Positions 1 to 10,353 of a stretch of 42,217 nt of DNA are shown piece after piece. The translations under genes were made by a program, and so were the position numbers. This stretch comes from Lineolata rhizophorae. Its lineage: Eukaryota; Ascomycota; Dothideomycetes; Lineolatales; Lineolataceae. Every line of letters begins with the position of its first letter. The first letter of the stretch is position 1. The stretch lies in NCBI GenBank assembly GCA_010093515.1, contig MU001681.1, forward strand, positions 807,302 to 849,518, read 5' to 3'. Under the pieces are notes generated by a model. The model had not been told where the DNA came from, did no database searches, and saw nothing but the letters and a program-made list of their open reading frames with translations.

Positions 1-401
1 TGAGAGCTCCCCAGCCATGGGTGGTTGAGAAAATTGAGGTGTAGGGTGAATGGACGCGTCAGGTTGGTGGGAGTGCCACTCGCTTGGGAATGCCACTCGC
101 TTGTGGATTACGTTAACCTACCGCGTATATCCATTGACCTAAAACAAAGTTTCAGCCGGCAACCGTACCCTGCGTGTGCCGCTCTGCGTTTGAGGTTGCA
201 TATGTAAGCAGGTAAAATCATCACGAACGTTTCCATGCAGTTTAAAGAAGTGCTCTTTAGGTACTACCTAGTATCCAGGCCAGAAGGTACAAAGCTCGCG
301 CTAGCTCCTAACCCTTGGAGGACTCATGCATTCCGCCTGAATGGTGCCGTAGGCTGACCGCAACTCCATGAAATCTGCCATTAAACCGATACTAGGAAGG
401 C
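1..401. other. 3' flank of CTR9, no gene seen
   Basis: This stretch lies downstream of the CTR9 stop codon and runs to the window edge. Only a 60-codon open frame without family resemblance is present. I see no tRNA, repeat or coding signal. It probably holds the CTR9 3' untranslated region and part of an intergenic spacer. Confidence 0.5.
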
Positions 402-3400
402 TCACTCTTCGTCCGAGTCATCCGGCAGCTCATCGCCAGGAGTATCCGCCATATTCGTGTCCTCATCATCGCCCATGACGTTCTTCAGATCTAGCTTCCC
501 ACCCACCACATCATCCTCGTCCTCGTCCTCGTCCGAAATCACACGGGCGGTCTTGCGCCTCGGCTTGGGCGCCGCCTCAGCTTCCTCGTCATCGTCCTGA
601 TCGCCCACGGGAGAGTTGATCTTTTCAGCGAGACCCTCATTATTATCCATGTTCTGCACTGCTTCGTCCTCCTCACTGGAATCCACCACCATCTCGGCCG
701 ACTTGTATTTGTTCTGCCGAGCACCGCCCGACTTGCGTTCCAACTTCCTCTTCTTCTTGCGGCGCGGCCGGTCATCCCCGGAGGACACCGCCGTGTTCGA
801 TGACGCTGCGCTCTTCTGGCGCGATCGACGCTTGGAACTACCGGCCTCCGACTCGCCCTCGCTTTCCGACTCATCGGCAGCCTTCTTCTTACGCTTTCCG
901 CCACCGGCACCGCCGCCCTTGCGCTTAGTTCGCTTCCTGCGCTCGCCGGTTTCCGGATCGTCAGTGTATTCGGCCTCCTCGCGACGGCGCTCTTCTTCGG
1001 CACGCTGCTCTGCGAGCTCACGGTCGCGTTCCTGCATGCGCTGTCGCTCTTCGGCGATCTTACGCTTTTGCTCCTCGGCTTGCTCCTCGCGACGACGCTT
1101 CTCTTCCTCACGCTTGCGTATTTCGGCCTCGCGTTGCTCGCGCGCTGCCTTAAGCCGCGCAGCGTTCTTCTCCTCGTACTCGCGCTGGTTTTGCATCGCA
1201 CGTTCGAGCTGCTTGCGCATTGTGTTACGGCCCATGTTTGCACGCTGCTCAATGTCGCCGCGAGGGAATGGTGGATTGGGCGCCTTCACAATAGCGCTAA
1301 AGGCCTCAATAGCCTCGTCTAGCCCTTTCGCCGCCACCTCGACGTCGCTGAGAGATCGCTGGTTTTCTGGGAGAGTGTACACGAGCTGGGCCATTTGGAT
1401 TTGGACAAAAGCAACGTTGAATTGGAAATGAATTTGATCGGGCGCGATCTCCAAGGCCTGCGAATGTTAGCGGCCATATCAGCCCACGTCTTAAACAATG
1501 ACTTACCCGGCGAGAATACTCCAAGGACTTCATGTAACCTTCAACATTCTTTTCCTGCTTGCCCTTGGCGAGCCAAGCCCGGCCGAGGCAAGCCAGAATT
1601 TGGGTATCACGAGCTCGGTCCTTCGCGAGCGCGGCTTCGTAGTTCTCGATCGATCTTAAGTACTGCTTCAGCTCATAGTACACGTGGCCTAGATTTATAT
1701 AGACACTCGCGTCCTTGACCGTCTCGCGGACTTTCGTGAAAATCTGGACCGCGCCACTGAAATCTTTCTTATCTTCCACGAGCGCGATGGCGATGCCCTG
1801 GGCGGCATACGAGTTTCGTGGATCAAGCTGAAGAGCCTTGTCGAAGAATTCAACAGCCCTCTCATACGTCTTTCGTCGCTTGTCTTTCTCTTGCTCTGTG
1901 TCGCGCCTCATTTCTCTTGCGACCGTCAAGTAGATGTTGCCCATACCGGTCAATGAGTACCTGTCATGCTTATCATAGTGCTGGAGGCTATGTTTGTAAT
2001 GGCGTTGCTCTTGATCTTCTGCAATGTTTCCGGTCCGCCTTTTTGACTTGCTTAGATACCAACCATAGAGTGAGCGAACTTCGAGGTTGGACGAGTCGGT
2101 CTGATACAACTTCTGGATGGTCTTCGGGCCCTCGTCACCAGGGTTCTGCCTTAGCGTTACATATGTCAGACGAGTGAGGGCATCCGTGTAGTCGGGATGG
2201 CGCCCCAAAAGTCCTTCATATATCTTCTTCGCTTCATCGAGCTGACCCTTCGCTTCGTTTGTCCGGCCAAGGTTGTAGCTGATAGTTGTGACGAGAGCGT
2301 CCGTGTCGATGTCGTCAACCTTATCGCCGATCCTAACGCACGCGTTGAGAGCAATTTCAAAATTTTCCTGAGCCAGGTCGTATTTGTCCGCATGGTAATA
2401 GAAACAGCCCATATTATTGAGAAGCTGAGGTGGTAGATTTGATCGAACTAGCTTTTGCCGCTCCGCTTCATCTTTGATTTCCTCATGCTTCGCCTCTTCT
2501 GAGAGTGCTGTCACCTCCATTTTTTCGACTTGTTGCAAGCATTGAAGGCTTTTGTCAGGATGATCCACTTCGTAGAGTCTCGCAAGATTCAAAACCACAG
2601 ACGGATCTGCATTTAAATTCTTCTTTGAATCTTTCCATGCCAGACGGACCGCCTCTAGTAGCGAAACAGCCTTCTTAAGCTCCGTGGATTTATCCTCCTT
2701 GGAATTTGATGCTTGAGCGTTGAATACGTCTTCGGCATACAGCGTGCCGAGCAATGTCATGGCTTCGACATTCCTTGAATGCTGAACTAGCCTCTCCAAG
2801 CGAAATTTGGCACCATCAAAATCTTGCATCAGAGCTTTGATTTGAGCAGAGCCGAATTTTGCTGGGAAATACCCTCGGTCATCACCACCTCGGGCTTGAT
2901 CTGCTTTGAGGTAATATTCTGCAGCCTTGCTAGGGTCACCCTCGAAATGCTCCTTCCGAGCCAGAAGGTAATAACCATCGCTGATTACCGGATTGGCGTC
3001 GGATAATTCAATAGCACGCCGTGCAAGACGCTCTGACTGTGCAAATGCCTTCCTTATAAGGAAGTAGCTACTGAACGTGGTACAGGCTAAAGGAAGCTTG
3101 TCGTCGAGCTTGAAAGCTTGCTGTGTGTATTGTGTCATTGCCTTCTTGTATTCTGCAGTGAATTGCGGATCCGTAGTTGAGTATTGCGAGCTGACATGAA
3201 GGTGGTACAGGCCGAGAAGGATGTTCGCAATTTTCGACTCCGGATTCTAAGTCTGTTACTCATCTGCTTGCGCCAGCCACGGAGGGTAGATCACTTACCA
3301 GTTCCAAAGATCTCTCCCAAGCTCCTCTCGCATCATCCTTGTAACCAAGCTGCCAAAAGCAGCAACCAACGCCGATCCTAGGATCAGGATCTATCAGCTC

Positions 3401-4185
3401 CGGCGCACGGGTAAGGACCGTCTGGTAGAGTCCAAGCGCATCGGCATATTTGCCTAGCGAAAATTGTATCCTCGCTTTCCCGAGATGTGCCATAGCGTTT
3501 CGCCCATTTGAAGCCCTTAGTGCATCATCAAAGCACTTGGAAGCTTGACCCAACGTCTCCATTCGTTCGGAACTTGATGGGCCTCCGATGGAAGCTTTCG
3601 ATGGCGGTAGCATGGAAGAGCGGAGGAGGTAAAGAACACCACGGGCTAGGAAAAGAGGTGGATATGAGGGGCTGATTCGAGATGCTTCGTTTAGCGTGCT
3701 TGTCGCAGAGTGAATATAGAACTCCTTAGTCCGAGCTTCAGGGTGAGCGTCTGCGATAGCGCGATTAGCAACCCCTAACCATTGATCTTCGCGCATATAG
3801 ACGTACCAGACGGAAACCGCGGCGCTTCGCGGCACTTCCAGAGGTACATCCAGCACATGCAATTGAGGATAGTAAGCCTCTCGTCATTTCCAACATCGCG
3901 TAGCGCACTCAACGCTTGGGTCAAAATCTGGATGGCATGATCAACCTTGCGCTGTTTCGCATACGCAAGCGCGATAGTTAACCAGAAGCTCTTCGCGCTG
4001 TCTTCGTTCTCGAGGAGAGTGCAGAGCTCCGTCGGATCGTCGAGGAGCTCGATCAGATTAACTTCGACAACGTCGCCATCGCGCAGAGGAATGTCGATCG
4101 AGTCTTGGATGTCGTCGAAGCGCTTGCGGGTTGAAGACGAGTGTCCGTTAACACCGTTCGTCGCTTCGTACTGTGTCGCGTCCAT
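402..4185 (-). CDS. CTR9: RNA polymerase II Paf1-complex TPR subunit Ctr9
   Basis: Spliced model: exons 4185-3807, 3750-3299, 3246-1507 and 1457-402, giving 1208 residues. The three introns are 56, 52 and 49 bp with GTACGT or GTAAGT donors and CAG or TAG acceptors, and all joins keep frame. The protein begins with a short disordered leader, then an acidic stretch (VVEVNLIELLDDP), then a long array of TPR helices through about residue 930, with family-typical blocks such as NEASRISPSYPPLFLARG, NILLGLYHL and ALEIAPDQIHFQFNVAFVQ. The C-terminal 280 residues are charged: a Glu/Arg coiled coil followed by Ser/Glu/Asp-rich and Lys-rich patches with likely nuclear localisation signals. Ctr9 scaffolds the Paf1 complex, which travels with elongating RNA polymerase II and supports H2B ubiquitination and H3K4 methylation. 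It shares a 457 bp divergent promoter with the FHA kinase at 4643. Confidence 0.93.
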
Positions 4186-4642
4186 TTCGTCGCGTCCGCC
4201 CTTTGGGGCGTTTCGCGCAGAGTGTGTTCGATGGAGGCGTTCGCGGATGTTAAGGCAAGTCGGCGAAAGAGACAGCTCTTAAAAGTAGGTGTGGTCATGG
4301 GCCGACCCAAATACGAGTCTAGCCAAATTGCGGCGAAACTCGCCACAGCGATGGCGTGGTTGATGAGCAAGGAGTCCTGGTGGAGGAATGCGATGAAAGA
4401 GGGCAGCATGCAGGTGGGTCGGCGTAGATCGCTTGGAAGGCGCGACTTTCAGCCTCGCTTTGAACGTTTTAGGTCTAGCGTGATCCGAAATACTATAACC
4501 GAATCACGTGCGTCCGCGTCACTCTCTTGATCACATTTGTCGCAGGCTGCCAGTACGCGCTCTCTCCACATGTAGTGCGTCCAACGATCCGAACATAGAA
4601 AAGGGTCATATTGACTTTTACGCCCGAGGGACTTTCAGTACC
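4186..4642. promoter_or_regulatory. Divergent promoter between CTR9 and FHA kinase
   Basis: The 457 bp between the two start codons must carry both promoters. A palindromic CACGTG box lies at 4505-4510, about 135 bp upstream of the kinase start; bHLH factors bind this hexamer in fungi, but function here is inference. The frame leading into the kinase has no upstream ATG between 4508 and 4643, so 4643 is the first usable start unless a 5' intron exists. Confidence 0.5.
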
Positions 4643-7113
4643 ATGCCTCAAGAATTGGCTTCGAAATTGCATGTTGCAACACTCGAAGCATGGGACGGGT
4701 CAAATGCGTCAGCTCTAAAACGTTAGGCCTTTCCAACAACTCGGAAGAACGGTGTTCTAACAAGCTGTAGACATATTTGATATTCCAGTTTACGGGAACG
4801 ACATTTTCTACTTCGGAAGGAACCCAGCTCGTTGGTCTGCACCTCCGCAAAGCTCCCAGCTATTAGCGTCTATTACTAACATCTTGCAGTCGCCACTGCT
4901 ATGGCGAGCCTACCATTTCAAATCGTCACTTGAAGATTTACTGTATCCTTTTCGAAGAGAATTTCGCCTCCGGTATTTCTCCACTCGTCTACGTGGAAGA
5001 CCTTTCTTTGAATGGTACCCAACTTACTGCAACTGCCGGTGTCGATAACCCCAACATTGAGTATGGAATGCATATGAAGCGATCTGACGCCCATCTTTTG
5101 AACGAAAATGATCGAATTCGTGTTAGCGAGTCGCTTGTTCTTGTCTTTCGTAACGTACCAAATCTGCGCGTTCAACTCCAGCCGCTAGATACTATCCGCA
5201 AAGCAGAGAGTCAAGTATGCTGTGCTGTGAAAACTTTATTAGTAATATGCTGACACTCAGTCGTCGGCAGGCTTTCAGTGACCGTTTCACCCTTTCTACG
5301 CGACGGCTGGGCGTGGGGGGCCATGGTAGTGTGTTGCTGGCATTTGACAGAGAGCATCGCCGTCAATTGGCCTGTAAAGTAATTGAAGTCAATGACGCCA
5401 GCGTTCAGGACGAAGGTACGCACACCAATGTTCCTGGAGTGCGACGTTATATCGAGGACCTCGTGTAGACTTTTTATTTACCTACGGCTTTAGGGGAATC
5501 AACAGCATTTACAAAGAAAGTTGGTCGTCGACTCGAACACATTAAAAATTGCTTTCGCGAAGTCGAAATTCTCCGTGATATAGATCATGTAAGCCCGGCT
5601 TCCTTCCTCTGTCGAAATGTCTGACCATTATCTAGCCGAATATAATTGCGGTCCAGAAAGCGTTCTGGTCCAATAATTCTATGTAAGACTGAATTCTTAC
5701 CCCGACCATTCAGGAGTTGACATTTGGTGCAGTTACATTTTCCAAGAACTCGTCACTGGCGGAGACCTGTTTTCTTACATCGAGTACAAAGGTGGAAAGC
5801 TATCCGACGTTGAGACTGCAGTTATTGTGCGACAAATTCTTATTGCGGTCGACTATCTGCACGATCTTCATATCGTTCACAGAGATCTGAAGCCGGATAA
5901 CGTACTCATGACATCATTTACCGATGGAGCTCGCGTTGTATTAACGGACTTTGGCCATGCGAGGTACCTACCTACAAGCCAGGTCACGAAATCACCATCG
6001 AATCCTAGGATGTTTTCCGTGGTTGGAACCATCGAATATGCCGCTCCGTAAGTACATCCTGCAACAACAAGTTGCACATCTGCTAAAAGCATGACCAGGG
6101 AAATTTACAAGGCGAACTCCCGAGTCGTGCCAGAAACCGGATATTCCAAAGCTGTTGACATGTGGTCCATAGGGTCGATAACGGCGGCAATGCTTTCCGG
6201 GGATGTCATATTTATTGACCGCGAACATCCTGATTTTGAAGATAATGCCCTGAACGTCATATTGCCGCTAGCGGCTGCTTGCGATCTCGGTGTCCTTGAT
6301 ACTAGCCCGAAGTGGGCTGCAGTTGGGCACCGTCCGAAGGATTTTATTCGCAATCTACTAGTTCTTGAAGAATCAGGGCGCATGACAACGAAAGAAGCCC
6401 TCGCTCATCCCTGGTTCACGAATGAGTTGCATGCGGCGGACTTTGACGCTGTATATAAACGTGCGATCCAAAACTGGAAGCCGCCAAAGAGGCCCGCAGA
6501 ACCGATTGAAAAGCTCAATGTGGGCTCTCTTCAGGATTCCCCATCAGCAGAAAGGGCAATTCAAAATTCCAATCACTCCCCATTCTTTCGGCTTGACGCG
6601 TCGCCTCCAACTGGGTCTAGCCCTCTTTGTGGTTCGGGATCCATTACACGAAATGATCATCACGGATCTGTACTGTCGAGCATTTCTGAGGAAGCCGAGA
6701 ATGATGCTGGATTCCTACCAGACTCTTTTCAAGCAATGGATCTCGGTAGCGGCAACAATAGGTTGCTCAGCTTCGATCAAAACACAATGGATCTTGATGC
6801 AATTGATGACAACTCATACAATCTGAAGCAGACTCCCGGAAAGGCAAATGATCCCACTATACCCAGCTCTAGAAGTAACCCGTTTCTAGGCGAAGAAATG
6901 TCCGAGAGCAAAGTGAAAAATCCAAGAGAAATCGTACACTCCAAAATGACGAATGTGCCTATTCAGAACAAAAGGCCTAAGATAAAGAAGGTCTACGGCA
7001 ACCAACGTTCGGTATGGAATTTCTCGGAGCGAGATATGGAAGACGACGTGGGAATTTACAACAATGATCATGCTGGAGAAAATTTAGGCCGGAAGCGAAT
7101 CAGGTTTACTTGA
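4643..7113 (+). CDS. FHA-domain Ser/Thr kinase, Chk2/Mek1-like
   Basis: Eight exons: 4643-4721, 4771-4834, 4890-5214, 5271-5415, 5494-5588, 5636-5682, 5733-6047, 6099-7113; 694 residues. An N-terminal FHA domain has the phosphothreonine-binding residues GRN (42-44), S58-x-x-H61 and N89-G-T. The kinase domain follows from about residue 157: glycine loop GVGGHGSV (170-177), Lys192, HRD 301-303, DFG 324-326, APE 356-358, and then DMWSIG. All catalytic residues are intact, so it should be active. The last 210 residues are disordered and Ser/Asn/Asp-rich with a basic KKRPKIKK-like patch near the end. One FHA domain plus one kinase domain is the layout of Chk2/Cds1 and of meiotic Mek1; the C-lobe pattern resembles the filamentous-fungal Mek1-like group, but I cannot separate them without a tree. 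Likely role: DNA-damage or meiotic recombination checkpoint in the nucleus. Confidence 0.85.
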
Positions 7114-7554
7114 AGAGACCGGGACGTACGGACTTGAACTGACCTATCCAAATCGATTTGACTAATGTGGAGCTCCTCTCTAGAGACTACCAACAGGATG
7201 AGGGATTATCACCTTCCAATCCGGAAAGATGCGGTGGCAGATTGTATTGCAACTCCTTCCGATAGATACTCTTAAGTTTGAGAAGCCATAAATTGTCACA
7301 ATTTTACCTCGTTTTCTTCATCATGGTCCAGAACATTGTTCTGTAGTGCTCCTAAAGTCACGTGCTAGAGGTCACCCGCCACATCATCGCAGCGCCATAA
7401 CGCTAAACGCTAAGCGAGACTGCCGGGTGAGGTCGGCACTTTGATATTCCGTTCGCACACCACCTTGTGGTTTGCACCAAAATATACGCTAGCCTGCCCG
7501 AACAACGACCATCACACACCAATCTCCAGACACAACACCTCGACGTCCTCCAAG
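7114..7554. promoter_or_regulatory. RPL39 promoter and kinase 3' flank
   Basis: This 441 bp spacer holds the 3' end of the FHA kinase and the promoter of RPL39. A CACGTG hexamer lies at 7359-7364, about 190 bp upstream of the RPL39 start. The last 60 bases before the ATG are rich in C and A without G runs, as is common for short leaders of fungal ribosomal protein genes. No coding signal. Confidence 0.45.
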
Positions 7555-7862
7555 ATGCCGGTACGTAATATTCCGTGCTCTTGAATTGCGAAATGAGTGC
7601 CTCTTTATTTTTTTAAGCTGACAATCGCCGCGCAACACAATAGAGCCACAAGTCGTTCCGCACCAAGCAGAAGCTTGCGAAGGCGCAAAAGCAAAACCGC
7701 CCGATTCCGCAGTGGATTCGCCTTCGGACTGGAAACACTATCCGGTGCGTTTATATCGCTCACTCGATAGAAAGCCATATTGAAATTTGAGTGTGGACTT
7801 ACTTTGAGGAAAGGTATAACGCGAAGCGGCGCCACTGGCGCAAGACCCGTATCGGCATCTAA
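7555..7862 (+). CDS. RPL39: 60S ribosomal protein L39 (eL39)
   Basis: Exons 7555-7560, 7644-7744 and 7814-7862 encode exactly 51 residues, the universal length of eL39. The first coding exon is only six bases (Met-Pro); intron 1 is 83 bp with a GTACGT donor, intron 2 is 69 bp with GTGCGT. The protein starts [18 protein letters not shown] and ends HWRKTRIGI, closely matching the family, and is strongly basic. eL39 lines the peptide exit tunnel of the large ribosomal subunit. An intron immediately after the first or second codon is common in fungal ribosomal protein genes and may be an expression feature. Confidence 0.97.
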
Positions 7863-8337
7863 ACTACTCGATACCCGACAAGCGCTCTTATCGATGGACG
7901 GCCACGGGGTTCGCGAACGATAGATGGATGGGGAAGGATATCGCATGGAAATGCTGGGGAGGTTGGTTGAGCGCGAGCATAAGTTGAGGCGGTATCATCT
8001 GCGAGCGAAGCTGTTCGACTTGCACCTGGCGTTTTTACGAAGTATGGGCATAGGAAGCTCAATGCAGTGCTTCCGAAAGCGATCCAACCGCGTTGAATGA
8101 TTGTGATGATGCTGCTGGTTGCCTTTCGATTGTGCCAAGACTATCGGACGCCGACTTCCATTATTCTATACGAGCAAACACAGGACCGATATCCTCAAAT
8201 CCCAATACTACCAATGCACCTTTCACCAGCCCATAAGAGCCCAAAAACCTATTCTACAAGAAAGAAAAGGGAAAGAAAGCCGATGAAGCTCGGTTATACC
8301 CGTAAATCAAGTTCCACATTTCTCACTCCGCTAATAC
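7863..8337. other. Convergent 3' spacer between RPL39 and NTA1
   Basis: The 475 bp between the RPL39 stop and the NTA1 stop hold the two 3' untranslated regions. Short open frames exist on both strands but show no family resemblance. An A-rich patch near 8250-8290 could contain processing signals; this is inference. Confidence 0.45.
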
Positions 8338-9434
8338 CTATGTTTCGCTTGAGGGCCATGAGTCGTCAAGCAGAGGGTCATCGCTCTCGCCCATTGCATT
8401 CTCGTAACTCATTCCTAGCAGATTCTCCGGACATTGGGTCATTGGATGATCCTCAGCGCCTTCTATCAGCTGGAGTATACTTTCCGGTATTTCGTGCTCG
8501 TGAGACTCGTCTGAACAGGAACACAACTTGTCCAAATCCACCATTATGCACCCTTCCTGCAATTTCGGGGCTATCTTATATATCATAATCCCTCCATTGG
8601 CAATCCGCATGACGCAACTCGAGCCTGCATAAACTGCTTTGCCTTCTTGCCCGCATCGATTGGCAAATACAACTGTCACCGGCTCATTTTTCGCCGCGAT
8701 AAGTGGCCGAAATCGCTCGATCCAATAGCTCACCGTATCCAGCTCAGGCTTCTTCCGCCCACGCCAGACGCAGCTTGGATGATGGTTCGTGAGCCACGCC
8801 ATAGATAGAACTACAACATTTGCCTTTTTTTCCAGAACATGGGTCGCAAACTCATAGTCCGTCCAGGGCCGCTCAAACCGGTACGGGTTGATGTCCATGC
8901 AGATGCCGTGGGCAACTGACAGACCGGCGTGGCCAGCAAAATCGTCAGCAAAAAAGAAGCCAGATCCTTCTTGGGCCCAGGTTTCGTCTGTGTAGTACAA
9001 GAATGACTTGCGGTACGTGGCAACAATGGTGCCGGAAGGATCGACTGTCATAGTGCTGTTGAAGTAGCGCGGTGGGGTACTTTCATTTTCTGGGGGCTCC
9101 ATCTCCGGATAGCCGACGGTAACGAGACAGTTTAAGCGGCAAGCTTGTGAGGAGGCCCAGTTGTAAGTGGGCCCGCTTCTAGGCCTTTCGGCGTAGGAGA
9201 GAATTGCTTCAAGAGAAGGGAAGTTGTAGCCTAAACAGGAGGTTAGAGTCGTAAGGGAGAAGAGTTCGAAGGGTAGCTAAGTGCATGTGTACCTGAGAAT
9301 GCCATCTCTGGAAGTATAAGCCAGTCGATAGCACTGGAACCCCATCCATAACGCTCCAAAACACAATTCGCCCTCTGTATATTCTTCTCAACTTGCCCCA
9401 CTCGGGGCCAGAATTGAAGCGTTGCGATTTTCAT
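8338..9434 (-). CDS. NTA1: Protein N-terminal amidase (nitrilase family, Nta1-like)
   Basis: Exons 9434-9293 and 9230-8338 with a 62 bp intron; 344 residues. The product starts MKIATLQFWPRVGQVEKNI, the usual N-terminus of fungal Nta1. The carbon-nitrogen hydrolase triad is visible: Glu43 in LPEMAF, Lys122 in YRKSFLY and Cys158 in HGICMDINPYRF. The CMDINPYRF block is characteristic of Nta1 rather than of other nitrilases. Nta1 deamidates N-terminal Asn and Gln to Asp and Glu, feeding proteins into the Arg/N-degron pathway. ATG 9434 is the first Met in the frame. The tail after about residue 290 is acidic and rich in Ser and Asp. The gene is divergent from COQ8. Confidence 0.9.
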
Positions 9435-10353
9435 AGCGGTATTGGGATTTGATTGAGTCAAAGAATAGTGGTACAACTGTGCTACGCACAGTGGGAACTG
9501 CGGGAAAGGGCCCGGCTCTTCCCAGGCCTGGAAGCGTAAGAGCGACAGCCCGATCACCGCACGCTTTGATAGCGGGCGCAAAGGTCAACCCGACTTCGAT
9601 CAATTATAGCTCATTTCGAATTTCCAATGGCAGTTCCATCCGTCGACGATGGTCAGCACACTGAGGTAATGATTTTAGCAAGATTTGAATGCCACATCCA
9701 CGACTCGGGTTGCTGGCCAAGAAGCGAAGTGGCGCCATGAAGGAGCATCCAGTCCGTCTCATCCCATCTGGAGGAGGCTTGTGCTCCGCCTGTCTGGGCC
9801 AATCAGCGAACAAGCTAGGCCACAAAGAGCATCTTCGCTGCATTCACACGCGGGCTTTTAGGAGATTAGGTCAATAGTTAGTCCTATTATAGTTCGAGAA
9901 ATATATTCTAGTAAATTTACATGGGAAGTCGACAATCTTAGCCCAAATGTGGATTTCGAGGTTCATTGAACGAAAACTTAAGCCTGAATTCCGAACTCAC
10001 AATAGCCTTGCGAGCAATTGAACTCTGGAAATATTATAGCCTGAGCATGACGCATCAATATACATTTAAGTCTAGATTTATTGCTTATTTTGCTTAATTT
10101 ATCGAACCTGATTGAATGGCATACTCACCATACGGTGGACCGCCACGGCCGTTGACGCCATGACTCGGTGGCCCAAGCTCCTTTCCGCCGCGCATATGTC
10201 CGCGATTCCAGGATTTCAGCGGAAGCGATTTCTTCTCGATCTGAAGCCCAAACCCACGACTCCCACAACGTCCGTCGGAAGCTGAACAAATATTCTGACC
10301 CTTGAAGCAATGCCATTGCCAAGGTGACAGCCGCCGGGCTGTCCCGTCCAACG
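9435..10353. promoter_or_regulatory. Divergent NTA1-COQ8 intergenic region with AT-rich island
   Basis: The 919 bp between the two start codons hold both promoters. The stretch of roughly 9870-10115 is clearly richer in A and T than the flanking coding DNA and carries no open frame of note; it could be an old decayed insertion or a nucleosome-free promoter core. The open frames on either side of it show no family resemblance. Confidence 0.4.

Noticed and set aside
616-1431. 271-codon open frame on the plus strand opposite the CTR9 tail
   Set aside because: It is the mirror of the Glu/Arg/Lys-rich coding region of CTR9, which has clear family blocks; the mirror frame has only Ser/Arg/Phe-rich low complexity.
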